Under the pieces are notes generated by a model. It ran no database searches, was not told the DNA's origin, and was given only the letters and a program-made list of their open reading frames with translations. Position numbers and translations under genes: made by a program. Positions 25,521 through 34,134 of a stretch of 64,000 bases of DNA are shown piece after piece (position 1 is the first letter of the stretch; each line of letters starts with the position of its first letter). The stretch lies in contig JASGKX010000003.1 in NCBI GenBank assembly GCA_049840475.1, forward strand, positions 620,001-684,000. Direction: 5' to 3'. This DNA is from JBGVSA01 sp049840475 (lineage in GTDB: Bacteria; Pseudomonadota; Gammaproteobacteria; Burkholderiales; Rhodocyclaceae).

Positions 25521-26200
25521 TGTCGAGCATCCTCAACGCGTTCTTCAATCTCGACGTTGCCAGGCAGGTACTGCCGTTCCTTCTGGAAGGTCTGCTCACG
25601 ACAATCAAGCTCACCCTTCTGACCGTTCCGCTTGGTCTGCTCGGTGGGTTGGTGCTGGCGCTGCTGCATACGCAGTCACGCAGCCGCACGGTGCGCGTGC
25701 TGGTCAATGTGTACGTGGACTTCTTCCGCTCGTTCCCGCAGTTGGTGCTGCTCATCTTCGTGTCATTCGCCACGCCGTTCCTGGGCATCGATCTGCCCCC
25801 GATCATCTCGTTAGCGATCAGCTTCATGCTGTTGACGTCGGCCTACTACTGCGAGATTCTGCGCGCCGGCATCAACAGCATTCCCGCCGGGCAGACCGAA
25901 GCGGCGCGGTCCACTGGCATGTCGTCGATACAGGCGCTGGTCCACATCGTTCTGCCACAAGCCATCCGCAACGTGACGCCCGATCTTCTCGGCAACAGCA
26001 TCGAGATCATCAAGGGCACATCGATTGCCAGCGTGCTGGGCATGTCGGAGTTGCTTCACAACGCCCAGTCCGCTCAATCGGTGCTGTTCAATCCCACCCC
26101 GTTAATGCTGGCGGCATTGATCTATCTGATTGTTTTGTGGCCGGCGGTCAGGCTGATCAGCGCGCTGGAGGCGTCACGTCGTCTGCGCAGCAGCCGCTGA
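25520..26200 (+). CDS. Polar amino-acid ABC transporter permease 2
   Basis: 226 residues, paralogous to permease 1, with the EAA-type coupling region EAARSTGMSSIQALVHIVLPQAIRNVTPDL and five hydrophobic helices. It overlaps the previous gene by one base (TGATG) and is the last gene of the cluster, ending 65 bp before tRNA-Leu. Confidence 0.93.
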   Translation: MSSILNAFFNLDVARQVLPFLLEGLLTTIKLTLLTVPLGLLGGLVLALLHTQSRSRTVRVLVNVYVDFFRSFPQLVLLIFVSFATPFLGIDLPPIISLAISFMLLTSAYYCEILRAGINSIPAGQTEAARSTGMSSIQALVHIVLPQAIRNVTPDLLGNSIEIIKGTSIASVLGMSELLHNAQSAQSVLFNPTPLMLAALIYLIVLWPAVRLISALEASRRLRSSR

Positions 26201-26265
26201 CACCCTGCCGACGCAATGCGACGGCCGCCCATTGGACACGGCCCTGGGCTAGAATGCATGCCCCC

Positions 26266-26350
26266 GCCCGGGTGACGAAATTGGTAAACGTAGCGGACTT
26301 AAAATCCGCCGCCGCATGGCGTACGGGTTCGACTCCCGTCCCGGGCACCA
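26266..26350 (+). tRNA. tRNA-Leu (anticodon UAA)
   Basis: An 85-nt cloverleaf. The acceptor stem GCCCGGG/CCCGGGC has encoded ACCA at the 3' end. The anticodon stem is GCGGA/TCCGC with loop CTTAAAA (anticodon TAA at 26300-26302). There is a long class II variable arm and a T-arm GGGTTCGACTCCC. The type II arm and anticodon fix it as leucine. Confidence 0.97.
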
Positions 26351-27219
26351 CCCCTTCTCTTCTGTTTCGGTCGCACGCATACGCACCACCGCGCGTACGC
26401 CGGGATTGCTCCTCTCGCAGACTCCGGCCACTGTGCCATGACTTCGCACGTCTGTTGCCAGCATGTCTAGCGCCACGCCATGGCGTTACGCCTGCCGGGG
26501 CACGCTCCGTTCGCCGACGCCCTGGTATCTGATCGGCAGTTCAAACACGCAATCCAAGCGTTCCAATTCAATTGCGGCAAATTTATTTGCAATATCTAAA
26601 TATTGCCGCCAATTCATATTGCGCAATATTTAAATATTCGTCGCTTATATCGCAAAAACAAAATCAAAACACAGCCGTCGATCTAAAAATCCGATCCCTA
26701 TAAATAAAACATGGTCTACATCAAGAATCGTTTATGGGACCGGAAACAAGGGCGAATCAAAATATTGTTGGCAGGAAAAGTCTGAGGCAGGATTCGGCAA
26801 AACAAAGAACGCTATTCAAATGCCGCCAATTTCCAGTTGCGGCCTATCGGCCAATGACTGACTTAAAAAATGACGGCATCTAACAAGGAGATTTGTATTT
26901 GTGGCAAACGGCCTGCAACGTAGGCCAGGCGGCCTTCTCGCCCTGGTGGAGATAACCAACGGGACGGGCGTATTCAGGGTCGCCACGATTATTTGTTTGT
27001 ACGAATTAAATTGACTGCATTTGTTTAAATAAACCGTACAACGGATATCGCACCACACAGCCAGAGTCAGAATTAGTTTTCTTCAATATAAATAGCGCGA
27101 CGGACTCATTCTGCGTCCGATACAAAACCCCGCGCACCGTCAGACCACCCTCTGACAAACAAACTCCAATGAGGTTTCGGTGGCATCTGCTGCCCTTAGT
27201 GTGTCCAGGAGATTTAAAG
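26351..27219 (+). other. AT-rich non-coding region between tRNA-Leu and the TRAP operon
   Basis: About 870 bp with base composition unlike the neighbours (AT-rich especially 26570-26830 and 26990-27100). I find no ORF with coding character. It holds a pair of palindromic repeats (26590-26645) and must carry the promoter of the TRAP genes. Position right after a tRNA 3' end raises the possibility of an old integration site, but no duplicated tRNA end or integrase is visible. Confidence 0.6.
26590..26645. repeat. Two copies of an AT-rich palindromic motif
   Basis: GCAATATCTAAATATTG (from 26590) and GCAATATTTAAATATTC (from about 26625) are imperfect copies about 35 bp apart. Both contain an inner palindrome (CAATAT/ATATTG; AATATTTAAATATT), and between them lies ATATTGCGCAATAT, itself a palindrome. 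They could be protein-binding sites or a remnant of mobile DNA. Confidence 0.6.
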
Positions 27220-28206
27220 ATGAAGTGCAAGCTGAAAACAATCGTCGGCGTTCTGATGGGTAGCGCGCTCGCCCTTTCTGCATCCACCGGCATGGCCCGT
27301 ACGTTCCGTTCTGCGGACGTTCACGCCAAGGATTACCCGACGAACATGGCGGTGATCCACATGGGCGAAGATCTGTCCAAGGCCACCGGCGGCAAGGACA
27401 CGATCAAGGTGTTCGGCGACAGCGCACTGGGCTCGGAAACCGACGTGGTGCAGCAGGTCAAGATCGGCGCCATCGACATGGTGCGCGTGAGCACGGCGAC
27501 CTTCCACGGCATCGTGCCCGAATCGCTGATCCCGTCGCTGCCGTTCATGTTCCGCGACATCGATCATTTCCGTAAGGTCATCTACGGCCCGACCGGCGAC
27601 AAGATCCTGGCTGCCTTCGACAAGGCTGGCTTCGTTGCCCTGTGCATGTACGAAGCAGGCGCCCGTTCCGTCTACGCCAAGAAGCCGGTCAAGACGGTGG
27701 CCGACATGAAGGGCATGAAGATCCGTGTGCAACCGTCCGACCTGTCGGTGAGCATGACCGAAGCGCTGGGCGCCTCGCCGACGCCGATGCCGATGGCCGA
27801 GGTCTACACCGGCCTGAAGACCGGCCTGGTCGACGCTGCCGAGAACAACTACCCGTCGTACGAAGAAGCCAAGCACTTCGAATCGGCTCCGGTGTACTCG
27901 GAAACGATGCACATGATGACGCCTGAAGTGCTGGTGTTCTCGAAGAAGGTGTGGGACACGCTGCCGAAGGAAGAACAAGCCGCGATCCGTAAGGCCGCCA
28001 AGGATTCCGTGCCCTACTACGCCAAGCTCTGGGAAGCCAAGGAAACCCAATCCAAGGCTGCTGTGATCAAGGGTGGTGCCAAGATCGTTCCGGCTGCGGA
28101 AATCGACAAAAAGGCCTTCGTGGCTGCTGAAAAGCCGGTGTGGGACAAGTTCGCTACGACGCCTGAACTGAAGGCGCTGGTGCAAGAAATCCAGAACACC
28201 AAGTAA
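27220..28206 (+). CDS. TRAP transporter substrate-binding protein (DctP family)
   Basis: 328 residues from ATG 27220 (CCAGGAG upstream) with a signal peptide ending STGMA. The DctP fold is shown by SALGSETDVVQQVKIGAIDMVRVSTA, VPESLIPSLPFMFRD, GMKIRVQPSD (with the Arg that salt-bridges the substrate carboxylate) and EVYTGLKTGLVDAAENNYPSY. The family binds organic acids such as C4-dicarboxylates, sialic or sugar acids; the exact ligand is not readable. It leads the dctPQM order. Confidence 0.94.
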   Translation: MKCKLKTIVGVLMGSALALSASTGMARTFRSADVHAKDYPTNMAVIHMGEDLSKATGGKDTIKVFGDSALGSETDVVQQVKIGAIDMVRVSTATFHGIVPESLIPSLPFMFRDIDHFRKVIYGPTGDKILAAFDKAGFVALCMYEAGARSVYAKKPVKTVADMKGMKIRVQPSDLSVSMTEALGASPTPMPMAEVYTGLKTGLVDAAENNYPSYEEAKHFESAPVYSETMHMMTPEVLVFSKKVWDTLPKEEQAAIRKAAKDSVPYYAKLWEAKETQSKAAVIKGGAKIVPAAEIDKKAFVAAEKPVWDKFATTPELKALVQEIQNTK

Positions 28207-28283
28207 TTCCGAAGGCTTCGCACTTCCTGACGACGGCCGTGCTGCGCGTACGCGCAATGGCACGGCCGCTCCCGAGGACCCCC

Positions 28284-28778
28284 ATGAATATGCTTACTGC
28301 TGTCAATTCCCGGCTCTCGCGCTGGGCGATGTATCTCGCCTGCATATGCCTGACCGGGCTGGTGCTGATCGTCAACTACAGCGTCGTCATGCGCTACATC
28401 TTCAACGACGCTCCGCCATTCGTTGAGCAGGTCGCCCTGCTGTTGGTCATCTGCGTGTCCATGTTCGGCGCTTCGGCCGGCGTGCGCGATGCTGGCCACA
28501 TTGGGCTCGACTCGCTGGTCGCAAAGCTCCCGCCGCGCGCCCAGGACGTCTGCGCCTTGCTCGTCGGTGTTTTCACGATCAGCTTCGCCATCTTCCTCTT
28601 TGTGTGCGGACTCATCATGGCCGAGGAAACCCTCGACCACACGATTCCCACGCTCGGCATTTCGGAGGCGTTCCGTTTCTTGCCGCCCATCATCGCCGGA
28701 GTCTTGATGTTCTTGTTCTCGATTGAGCACATCGGGGCGCTCTTTACCAAGAAGAAGGTGGTTCCGTCATGGCATTGA
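28284..28778 (+). CDS. TRAP transporter small membrane subunit (DctQ family)
   Basis: 164 residues from ATG 28284 with four TM helices, including LACICLTGLVLIVNYSVVMRYIF and the conserved FVEQVALLLVICVSMFGASAGVRDAGHIGLD. The last 10 bp overlap dctM. DctQ assists membrane coupling of the binding protein to DctM. Confidence 0.93.
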   Translation: MNMLTAVNSRLSRWAMYLACICLTGLVLIVNYSVVMRYIFNDAPPFVEQVALLLVICVSMFGASAGVRDAGHIGLDSLVAKLPPRAQDVCALLVGVFTISFAIFLFVCGLIMAEETLDHTIPTLGISEAFRFLPPIIAGVLMFLFSIEHIGALFTKKKVVPSWH

Positions 28779-30121
28779 CCGTCCTGTGTCTTAGTTTCAT
28801 CGTCTTCCTGCTGCTCGGGGTGCCGGTTGCCATCGGCATCGGCCTGAGCTGTGTGCTGACCTTCTTCGTCGAAGGTCTGCCCATGTCCACCGCGCTGCAG
28901 ATGATGATCTCGGGGATGAACGCGTTCTCGTTCCTCGCCATTCCGTTCTTCATCTTCTCCGGCGAACTCATGCTGCACGGGGGCATCGCAGACAAGATCG
29001 TGGTGTTCGCACGTAGCCTGGTGGGCCACTGGCGCGGCGGCCTCGGTCTGGCCAACGTGATCGCGTGTACGTTCTTCGGTGGTGTCTCCGGCTCGCCCGT
29101 TGCCGATACGTCGGCCATGGGCGGGGTGATGATCCCGATCATGAAGCGCGAAGGCTATAGCGCCGACTACGCGGTCAACGTCACCACGCACGCATCGTTG
29201 TCGGGTGCGCTGATGCCGACCTCCCACAACATGATCATCTATGCCTTCGCTGCGCAAGCCGCGTCGGGCGTGATCAATGGTCATGAGATCAAGGGTGTGT
29301 CGATTGGCGATCTGATGTTCGCGGGCCTGATTCCGGTCTTCTGGATCATGGTGTGCATGCTGACGGCGGCCTACTGGCAAGCAGTCAAGTACGGCTTCCC
29401 GAAGCGCGCCGACGGTACCTCGATGATCGAGAAGTTCCCGGGCTGGAACGCTGTGCTGCGCTCGTTCATCGCTGCTGTGCCGGGCTTCATGGTGGTGGCC
29501 ATCATTCTGGTCGCGGTCATGAAGGGCATCGCCACGGCAACGGAGTCGGCCGGTATCGCCGTGACGTACTCGCTGCTGCTGACGGGACTTGTGTACCGCA
29601 CACTGGATCGGAAGAAGCTGCTCAAGGCACTGGCCAAGGCATCGAAGACCACGGGCGTGATCCTGTTGCTGATCGGCGTGTCGAACATGCTGCGCTGGCA
29701 ACTGGCGTACCTGGAAATCCCCGATGCGATCGAAGCCGCGCTGCTGTCGGCCACGCACACCCCCTGGATCATGCTGTTGTACATCAACATCATCCAGGTC
29801 GCGCTGGGCATCTTCCTCGACATGGCCGCACACATTCTCATCACGACGCCGCTGTTCATGCCGCTGGCGATCCAGATGGGCGTGGGCCCCGTGCAGTTCG
29901 GCATGATGCTGCTGCTCAACTGCGCACTCGGCCTGGTGCACCCGCCGGTCGGCACTGTGCAGTTCGTCGGTTGCGCCATCGGTGAGGTCTCTATCGGGCA
30001 AGTGATGAAGACCGTGTGGCCGTACTATCTTGCAATCTGGACTGCCATCCAGTTGGTGACTTACGTCCCGAGCTTCTCGACGTGGTTGCCGTCGCTCATC
30101 ACAGGGCACGTGGTGCTGTAG
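28769..30121 (+). CDS. TRAP transporter large membrane subunit (DctM family)
   Basis: 450 residues, about 12 TM segments, with SFLAIPFFIFSGELM, NVIACTFFGGVSGSPVADTSAMG and LNCALGLVHPPVGTVQFVGCAI, all typical of DctM. It catalyses Na+-coupled uptake of the DctP-bound substrate. A terminator follows 27 bp after the stop. No catabolic genes are attached, so the substrate is undetermined. Confidence 0.95.
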   Translation: MALTVLCLSFIVFLLLGVPVAIGIGLSCVLTFFVEGLPMSTALQMMISGMNAFSFLAIPFFIFSGELMLHGGIADKIVVFARSLVGHWRGGLGLANVIACTFFGGVSGSPVADTSAMGGVMIPIMKREGYSADYAVNVTTHASLSGALMPTSHNMIIYAFAAQAASGVINGHEIKGVSIGDLMFAGLIPVFWIMVCMLTAAYWQAVKYGFPKRADGTSMIEKFPGWNAVLRSFIAAVPGFMVVAIILVAVMKGIATATESAGIAVTYSLLLTGLVYRTLDRKKLLKALAKASKTTGVILLLIGVSNMLRWQLAYLEIPDAIEAALLSATHTPWIMLLYINIIQVALGIFLDMAAHILITTPLFMPLAIQMGVGPVQFGMMLLLNCALGLVHPPVGTVQFVGCAIGEVSIGQVMKTVWPYYLAIWTAIQLVTYVPSFSTWLPSLITGHVVL

Positions 30122-30147
30122 CACGCGATCTCGCGCTCATCACACAG

Positions 30148-30184
30148 ACAGCCGACGGGTCTTTATGACCGTCGGCTGTTTTGT
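30148..30184 (+). terminator. Rho-independent terminator after the TRAP operon
   Basis: ACAGCCGACGG (30148-30158) pairs perfectly with CCGTCGGCTGT (30169-30179), followed by TTTTGTCTTT. Confidence 0.85.
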
Positions 30185-30236
30185 CTTTGGGATACCGGTT
30201 GGCTGATCACCGCGCGACGCGTCACCGTTGACAAAG

Positions 30237-30276
30237 AAAAACGGCAAGCCTGGGTGCTTGCCGTTTTGCGTGAAAT
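30237..30276 (-). terminator. Terminator for the YdcH-like gene
   Basis: ACGGCAAGC ... GCTTGCCGT forms a 9-bp stem, flanked by an A-rich run (AAAGAAAA) on its left, which is a U-tract when read leftwards, and by TTTT on its right. It could act in both directions. Confidence 0.75.
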
Positions 30277-30304
30277 CCGGCCGCGCCGGGGACGATTTGC
30301 GTGA

Positions 30305-30523
30305 TTACGCGGTGGCCGCCTTCTTCAACAGCACATAGAGCTGGTCCTTGACCTGCAGCTTTTCGCGCTTCAAGCGGTGAATGTCGTCGTCGGAGCCTGC
30401 TTCGATGCGCGCTTCGATGTTGAGGATGCGCTGGTCCAGTTCATTGTGCTTGTCGAACAAGCGGCGGAAGTGCTCGTCACTGGTCTTCAGCCGCGTGATG
30501 AGATCTCGATATTCCGGAAACAT
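30305..30523 (-). CDS. YdcH family protein (DUF465)
   Basis: 72 residues from ATG 30523 (AGGGG upstream): MFPEYRDLITRLKTSDEHFRRLFDKHNELDQRI, then NIEARIEAGSDDDIHRLKREKLQVKDQL. This short, highly charged two-helix coiled coil is the DUF465/YdcH signature. Function is unknown. It is a single-gene unit between convergent terminators and the tetR promoter. Confidence 0.9.
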   Translation of the reverse strand: MFPEYRDLITRLKTSDEHFRRLFDKHNELDQRILNIEARIEAGSDDDIHRLKREKLQVKDQLYVLLKKAATA

Positions 30524-30620
30524 GTCCCCTCGCTTTCGTGTGTGCAAAAGTGTTGATTGTGGGCGCGGCGAAGGCTCTTGCGCGATGATGACCGTCAATC
30601 GCACAAGTTCGTCCGGGTGC

Positions 30621-30670
30621 CTGACAAGCTGCGCGGAATCGCTATAATGCAGTTGTTACCGACCGGTTAA
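30621..30670 (+). promoter_or_regulatory. tetR promoter with overlapping TetR operator
   Basis: -35 CTGACA (30621-30626), a 16-bp spacer and -10 TATAAT (30643-30648) are followed by TTACCGACCGGTTAA (30656-30670) at the expected transcription start. The wider 20-bp box GTTGTTACCGAYYGGTTAAT recurs upstream of the 37441 operon with only the YY pair differing. It is read as the operator for the TetR encoded 13 bp downstream. Confidence 0.75.
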
Positions 30671-30682
30671 TACACATACCAC

Positions 30683-31327
30683 ATGGCCGAATCCTCGCCG
30701 ACGGAAACTCCCACCCGCAATCGCGATCGCACGCGCTCACTCATCCTTGCTGCCGCGCGCGACGAATTCTCCGAACGTGGCTTCGACGGCGCCCGGGTCG
30801 ACAGCATCGCCGAGCGCGCCGGCTCGAACAAACGCATGCTGTACTACTACTTCGACAGCAAGGAAGAGTTGTTCCTGGCGGTGATGGAGGACACCTACCG
30901 TTCGATCCGCGAGGCCGAGCGCGAGTTGCAGCTACTCGACATGCCGCCGATCGACGCCATCAAGGCACTGGTGACGTTCACCTGGGACTACTACATTGAG
31001 CACCCGGAGTTTCTCAGCATCCTCAACACTGAGAACCTCTATCGCGGCACACACCTGAAGCGATCCGGGCAACTGCACTCGCTCAACTCCAAGGTGATCG
31101 AAACGCTGCAGGACATCCTTGTGCGCGGCCACCGCGAAGGAGTGTTCCGTGGCGGCGTTGACCCTTTGCAGCTCTACATCTCAATCGCTGCGCTGAGCTA
31201 CTTCTATCTTTCCAACAACTACACGTTGAGCGCCGTCTTCGGTCGTCCGCTCGACACACCGCGCGCCCGCGTAGAACGCCTGCAGCACATGATCGACGTG
31301 GTGCTGGGTTACCTCGTCATCGGCTAG
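30683..31327 (+). CDS. TetR-family transcriptional regulator
   Basis: 214 residues. The TetR_N helix-turn-helix is at about residues 14-60 (TRSLILAAARDEFSERGFDGARVDSIAERAGSNKRMLYYYFDSKEELFLAV). An all-helical ligand domain follows, resembling the TetR_C set in which a Tyr-rich segment (YIEHPEFLSILNTENLYRGTHL) lines the pocket. It is convergent with the ABC/sugar operon, with a bidirectional terminator between them. It shares a near-identical operator with that operon's promoter, so it is predicted to repress both itself and the operon. Confidence 0.93.
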   Translation: MAESSPTETPTRNRDRTRSLILAAARDEFSERGFDGARVDSIAERAGSNKRMLYYYFDSKEELFLAVMEDTYRSIREAERELQLLDMPPIDAIKALVTFTWDYYIEHPEFLSILNTENLYRGTHLKRSGQLHSLNSKVIETLQDILVRGHREGVFRGGVDPLQLYISIAALSYFYLSNNYTLSAVFGRPLDTPRARVERLQHMIDVVLGYLVIG

Positions 31328-31344
31328 GCACGAGCAACACAAGC

Positions 31345-31373
31345 AAAAAGGGACGCCGCAGCGTCCCTTTTTT
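31345..31373. terminator. Bidirectional terminator between tetR and the ABC operon
   Basis: AAAAA GGGACGC CGCA GCGTCCC TTTTTT has a perfect 7-bp stem with A5 on the left and T6 on the right. It serves converging transcripts from both strands. Confidence 0.9.
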
Positions 31374-31394
31374 GTTTGTCGCGCACATAACCGG

Positions 31395-32234
31395 TCAGTG
31401 ATCGTCGAGCGAACCTTGCGCATAGAAGTGACCACGAATGGTGCGCGTGTAGCGCGCGAACTCTGGGGAAGCCATGACGTTGAGTGAACGCGGGCGCGGC
31501 AAATCGATGTCGTACGTCGCGGCGATCGAGCCAGGGCGTTCGCTCATGACCAGCACGCGGTCGGAAAGGAACACCGCCTCGGGAATGCTGTGCGTGATCA
31601 GCAGCACAGTCTTCTTCGATTCCATCCAGATGCGTTGCAGCTCGCCGTTCATCTTTTCGCGCGTCATCGCGTCGAGCGCGCCGAAGGGCTCATCCATCAA
31701 CAATACGGAAGGATCGTGCAACAGCGCACGGCAGATCGACACGCGCTGCTGCATGCCGCCCGAGAGCTGCCATGGATACTTTTTCTCGAATCCCTTGAGC
31801 CCGGCCATTTCGATCAGCGTCATGGCGCGGACGCGAGCGGCCTTCATGTCCATGTTGCGCATCTCGGCTTGCAACAGGATGTTGTCCAGCACGTTGCGCC
31901 ATGCCAGCAGCACCGCGCCTTGAAACACAATACCAACGTTGGTCTGCGGCCCCTGGATAGGCGTGCCGTCGAGCGTCAGCGCGCCTGAACTGATCGGCAG
32001 CAGGCCGGCGACCAGCTTGAGGAGCGTGCTCTTGCCGCAGCCGGAAGGGCCGACGACAGAGACGAACTCGCCCTCGCGAATGTCGAAGCTGACTGGCAGC
32101 AGCGACTGGACCGGGCCATCCGCGCCCTGGTAGATCTTGGTGACGTCACGCAGTTCGATCAGCGTGCGGTCGGTGTGCGTGGCCTCGCTGGCGACGGCGT
32201 GAAGGTGCGTTCTCTGGAGCATGGTGGCTGGCAT
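31395..32234 (-). CDS. ABC transporter ATP-binding protein (nitrate/sulfonate/THI5-type)
   Basis: 279 residues from ATG 32234 (ATG 32222 is possible). It has Walker A GPSGCGKST, signature LSGGMQQRVSICRA, Walker B VLLMDEPFGALD and the switch His in LLITHSIPEAVFLSDRV, which is the SsuB/TauB/ThiZ pattern. It is the last gene of the minus-strand operon and is followed by the bidirectional terminator. A box similar to the TetR operator (31387-31400) overlaps its stop codon. Confidence 0.93.
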   Translation of the reverse strand: MPATMLQRTHLHAVASEATHTDRTLIELRDVTKIYQGADGPVQSLLPVSFDIREGEFVSVVGPSGCGKSTLLKLVAGLLPISSGALTLDGTPIQGPQTNVGIVFQGAVLLAWRNVLDNILLQAEMRNMDMKAARVRAMTLIEMAGLKGFEKKYPWQLSGGMQQRVSICRALLHDPSVLLMDEPFGALDAMTREKMNGELQRIWMESKKTVLLITHSIPEAVFLSDRVLVMSERPGSIAATYDIDLPRPRSLNVMASPEFARYTRTIRGHFYAQGSLDDH

Positions 32235-32306
32235 GTGGTGGTCCGTTCCGGGGGCGTCTGCCGCTGTTGCGCGGGCGGAACGCAAGCGCCCCGCCCATCT
32301 TCGCAA

Positions 32307-33296
32307 TCAGGGCAGATACTCGTTGGTGTAGTACATCGACGGATTGTTGGCAGCCTTATCGAGGCCGCCGTACTCGACCATCATCTCGGTCGAGTCGGCC
32401 ATGTTCTTGGCGCTGACGCGGAACGGACGTTGACCGGCGGTATCCGGCGTGTGGAACAGATCGACCGAGCTCTTGAAGCCAGCCAGCAGGCTTTCACGCG
32501 GCGGTGCCTTTTCGACCAGCTTGATCGTCGATGCCACGGCCGCGTCGGGGTTCTTGGCGGCCTCTTCGAACGACACCGTCAGCGCGCGCATGAAGCGGCG
32601 CACCAGGTCCGGGTTGGACTTGAGCGTCTCGGTGTTGGCGATGATGCTCATCGACGCCACGTTGATGCCGCTGTCAGCGAACAGCAGTGCCGTGGTCGGC
32701 TTCTTCGTCAGGTACTCCAGTTCGTTGGTCTGGTCCGTCGAAAAGCCGATAAGCATGTCGGCCTGCCCGGTGGCCACCGCATTGACCTTGGTCTTGGCGT
32801 CGCCGGCGACGGTCTTGAAGTCGCTCTCGGTCAAGCCGACCTTCTTCAAGAACACCGGCCACAACTGCGAAGGCGCATCGCCCGGCGTCACCGCCACGGT
32901 CTTGCCCTTTACGTCCGCCGGCTTGGCGATCTTCTTGTCCGCGAAGGCAATCAGCGCGGTCGGGTTCTTCTGGTAGGCCACGCCCACCGCCTTGACCGGT
33001 GCGCCCTTGGCGGTGATCTTCATCATCGTGCCGATGTCGGCGAAGCCGAAGGTCACGTTGTTGGCGGCCACCGCCTGGATGGTCGGGCCCGAGCCGCGCC
33101 CTTCCTGGATTTCGAGATCGATGCCCTCTTTCTCGAAGTACCCCTTGTCCTTGCCGTAGTAGAACGGCGCGTGCGTGCCGGTCACGTACCAGTTGAGCAT
33201 CAGCTTGACCTTATCGGCGGCGAAGGCCGAAGGCGCGCCCAATGCGGCCACGAGGGCAGCGGCGCACAGCAGTTTCTTTGACATGCCGTTTTTCAT
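32307..33296 (-). CDS. ABC transporter substrate-binding protein, NMT1/THI5-like
   Basis: 329 residues from ATG 33296 (AGGAGA 7 bp upstream) with a signal peptide ending PSAFA. The NMT1/THI5 domain has VKLMLNWYVTGTHAPFYYGKDKGYFEKEGIDLEI, a GSGPTIQAVAANNVTFGFADIG segment and KGKTVAVTPGDAPSQLWPVFLKK. Relatives bind pyrimidine precursors, riboflavin, sulfonates or aromatic acids. Linkage with sugar-type enzymes in one operon is unusual for this class and makes the ligand interesting. Confidence 0.92.
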   Translation of the reverse strand: MKNGMSKKLLCAAALVAALGAPSAFAADKVKLMLNWYVTGTHAPFYYGKDKGYFEKEGIDLEIQEGRGSGPTIQAVAANNVTFGFADIGTMMKITAKGAPVKAVGVAYQKNPTALIAFADKKIAKPADVKGKTVAVTPGDAPSQLWPVFLKKVGLTESDFKTVAGDAKTKVNAVATGQADMLIGFSTDQTNELEYLTKKPTTALLFADSGINVASMSIIANTETLKSNPDLVRRFMRALTVSFEEAAKNPDAAVASTIKLVEKAPPRESLLAGFKSSVDLFHTPDTAGQRPFRVSAKNMADSTEMMVEYGGLDKAANNPSMYYTNEYLP

Positions 33297-33354
33297 CTCT
33301 CTGTCTCCTGCGGGTGTGGTGATTGCAGCTGAACTTAAGGGCTTGGAAAGCCGG

Positions 33355-34134
33355 TTACGGACCTCCCTGCACATTGCGCTGGGAGGCGTGCCACGGAATC
33401 GCATAGCGCTCGACCAGATCGATGAGCCCGAAGAGCAGCACACCGATCAGCGACAGGACCACCAGCGCGGCGAACATCAACGGCAGATCGAAACTGCCGT
33501 TGGCCCGTTGCAGCACGTAGCCGATGCCCGAGTTGGCCCCGACGAACTCGCCGACGACCGCACCGACCACGGCCAGCGTCACCGACACCTTCATGCTTGA
33601 GAAGATCGATGGCAGCGCCTGCGGCAGGCTGATCTTGTAGAACATCTTCCAGCGCGAACTGCCCATCGAGCGGGCCAGATCGACCATGTCGGCCTCGACC
33701 GACTTGAAGCCCATCACGGTGGCCACCACGATCGGGAAGAAACCAAGCAGGAACGCAACGATGATCTTCGGCACGATGCCAAAGCCGAACCACACCACGA
33801 ACAGCGGTGCGATAGCGACCTTGGGAATGCTCTGCGAGAACACCAATAGCGGATAGACGTAGCTTTCCACCGTGCGCGAATACGCGATCAGCATGGCAAT
33901 GGGCACGCCGATGATCACCGACAGCGCGAAGCCGCCCATGGTCGCGTAGATCGTGGGAAGCGATTCGCCGAGCAGCATCTTCCATTGCGTAACAAGCTGG
34001 TGGAGGACTTCAAGCGGCGGCGGGATCAGGTACGCGGGAATCTTGAACAGGCGCACCGCCAGGTCCCACAGGACGAGAACGATGAACACGAGCACGATCG
34101 GGCGCACCCAGTTGGACGACATCATGTGTTTCAT
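33355..34134 (-). CDS. ABC transporter permease (SsuC/TauC/ThiX type)
   Basis: 259 residues from ATG 34134 with six TM helices. The coupling motif is DLARSMGSSRWKMFYKISLPQALPSIFSSMK, followed by GAVVGEFVGANSGIGYVLQ, both typical of the BPD_transp_1 nitrate/taurine group. The start ATG overlaps the stop of a 29-codon ORF (GCATGA), so its translation may be coupled to that ORF. A GTG at 34164 in the same frame is an alternative start. Confidence 0.92.
   Translation of the reverse strand: MKHMMSSNWVRPIVLVFIVLVLWDLAVRLFKIPAYLIPPPLEVLHQLVTQWKMLLGESLPTIYATMGGFALSVIIGVPIAMLIAYSRTVESYVYPLLVFSQSIPKVAIAPLFVVWFGFGIVPKIIVAFLLGFFPIVVATVMGFKSVEADMVDLARSMGSSRWKMFYKISLPQALPSIFSSMKVSVTLAVVGAVVGEFVGANSGIGYVLQRANGSFDLPLMFAALVVLSLIGVLLFGLIDLVERYAIPWHASQRNVQGGP

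Noticed and set aside
26266..26350. tRNA-Leu as an attachment site of an integrated island
   Set aside because: No integrase and no repeated tRNA 3' end were seen within the window, so only the AT-rich anomaly is reported.
26816..27293. Two overlapping minus-strand ORFs in the AT-rich gap
   Set aside because: Irregular composition, no RBS, no family resemblance; one runs into dctP. Treated as non-coding.
31387..31400. Third TetR operator over the ABC ATPase stop codon as a firm site
   Set aside because: Only the core matches the 20-bp box and such a match is not rare by chance; mentioned as a possibility within the regulon finding, not annotated separately.
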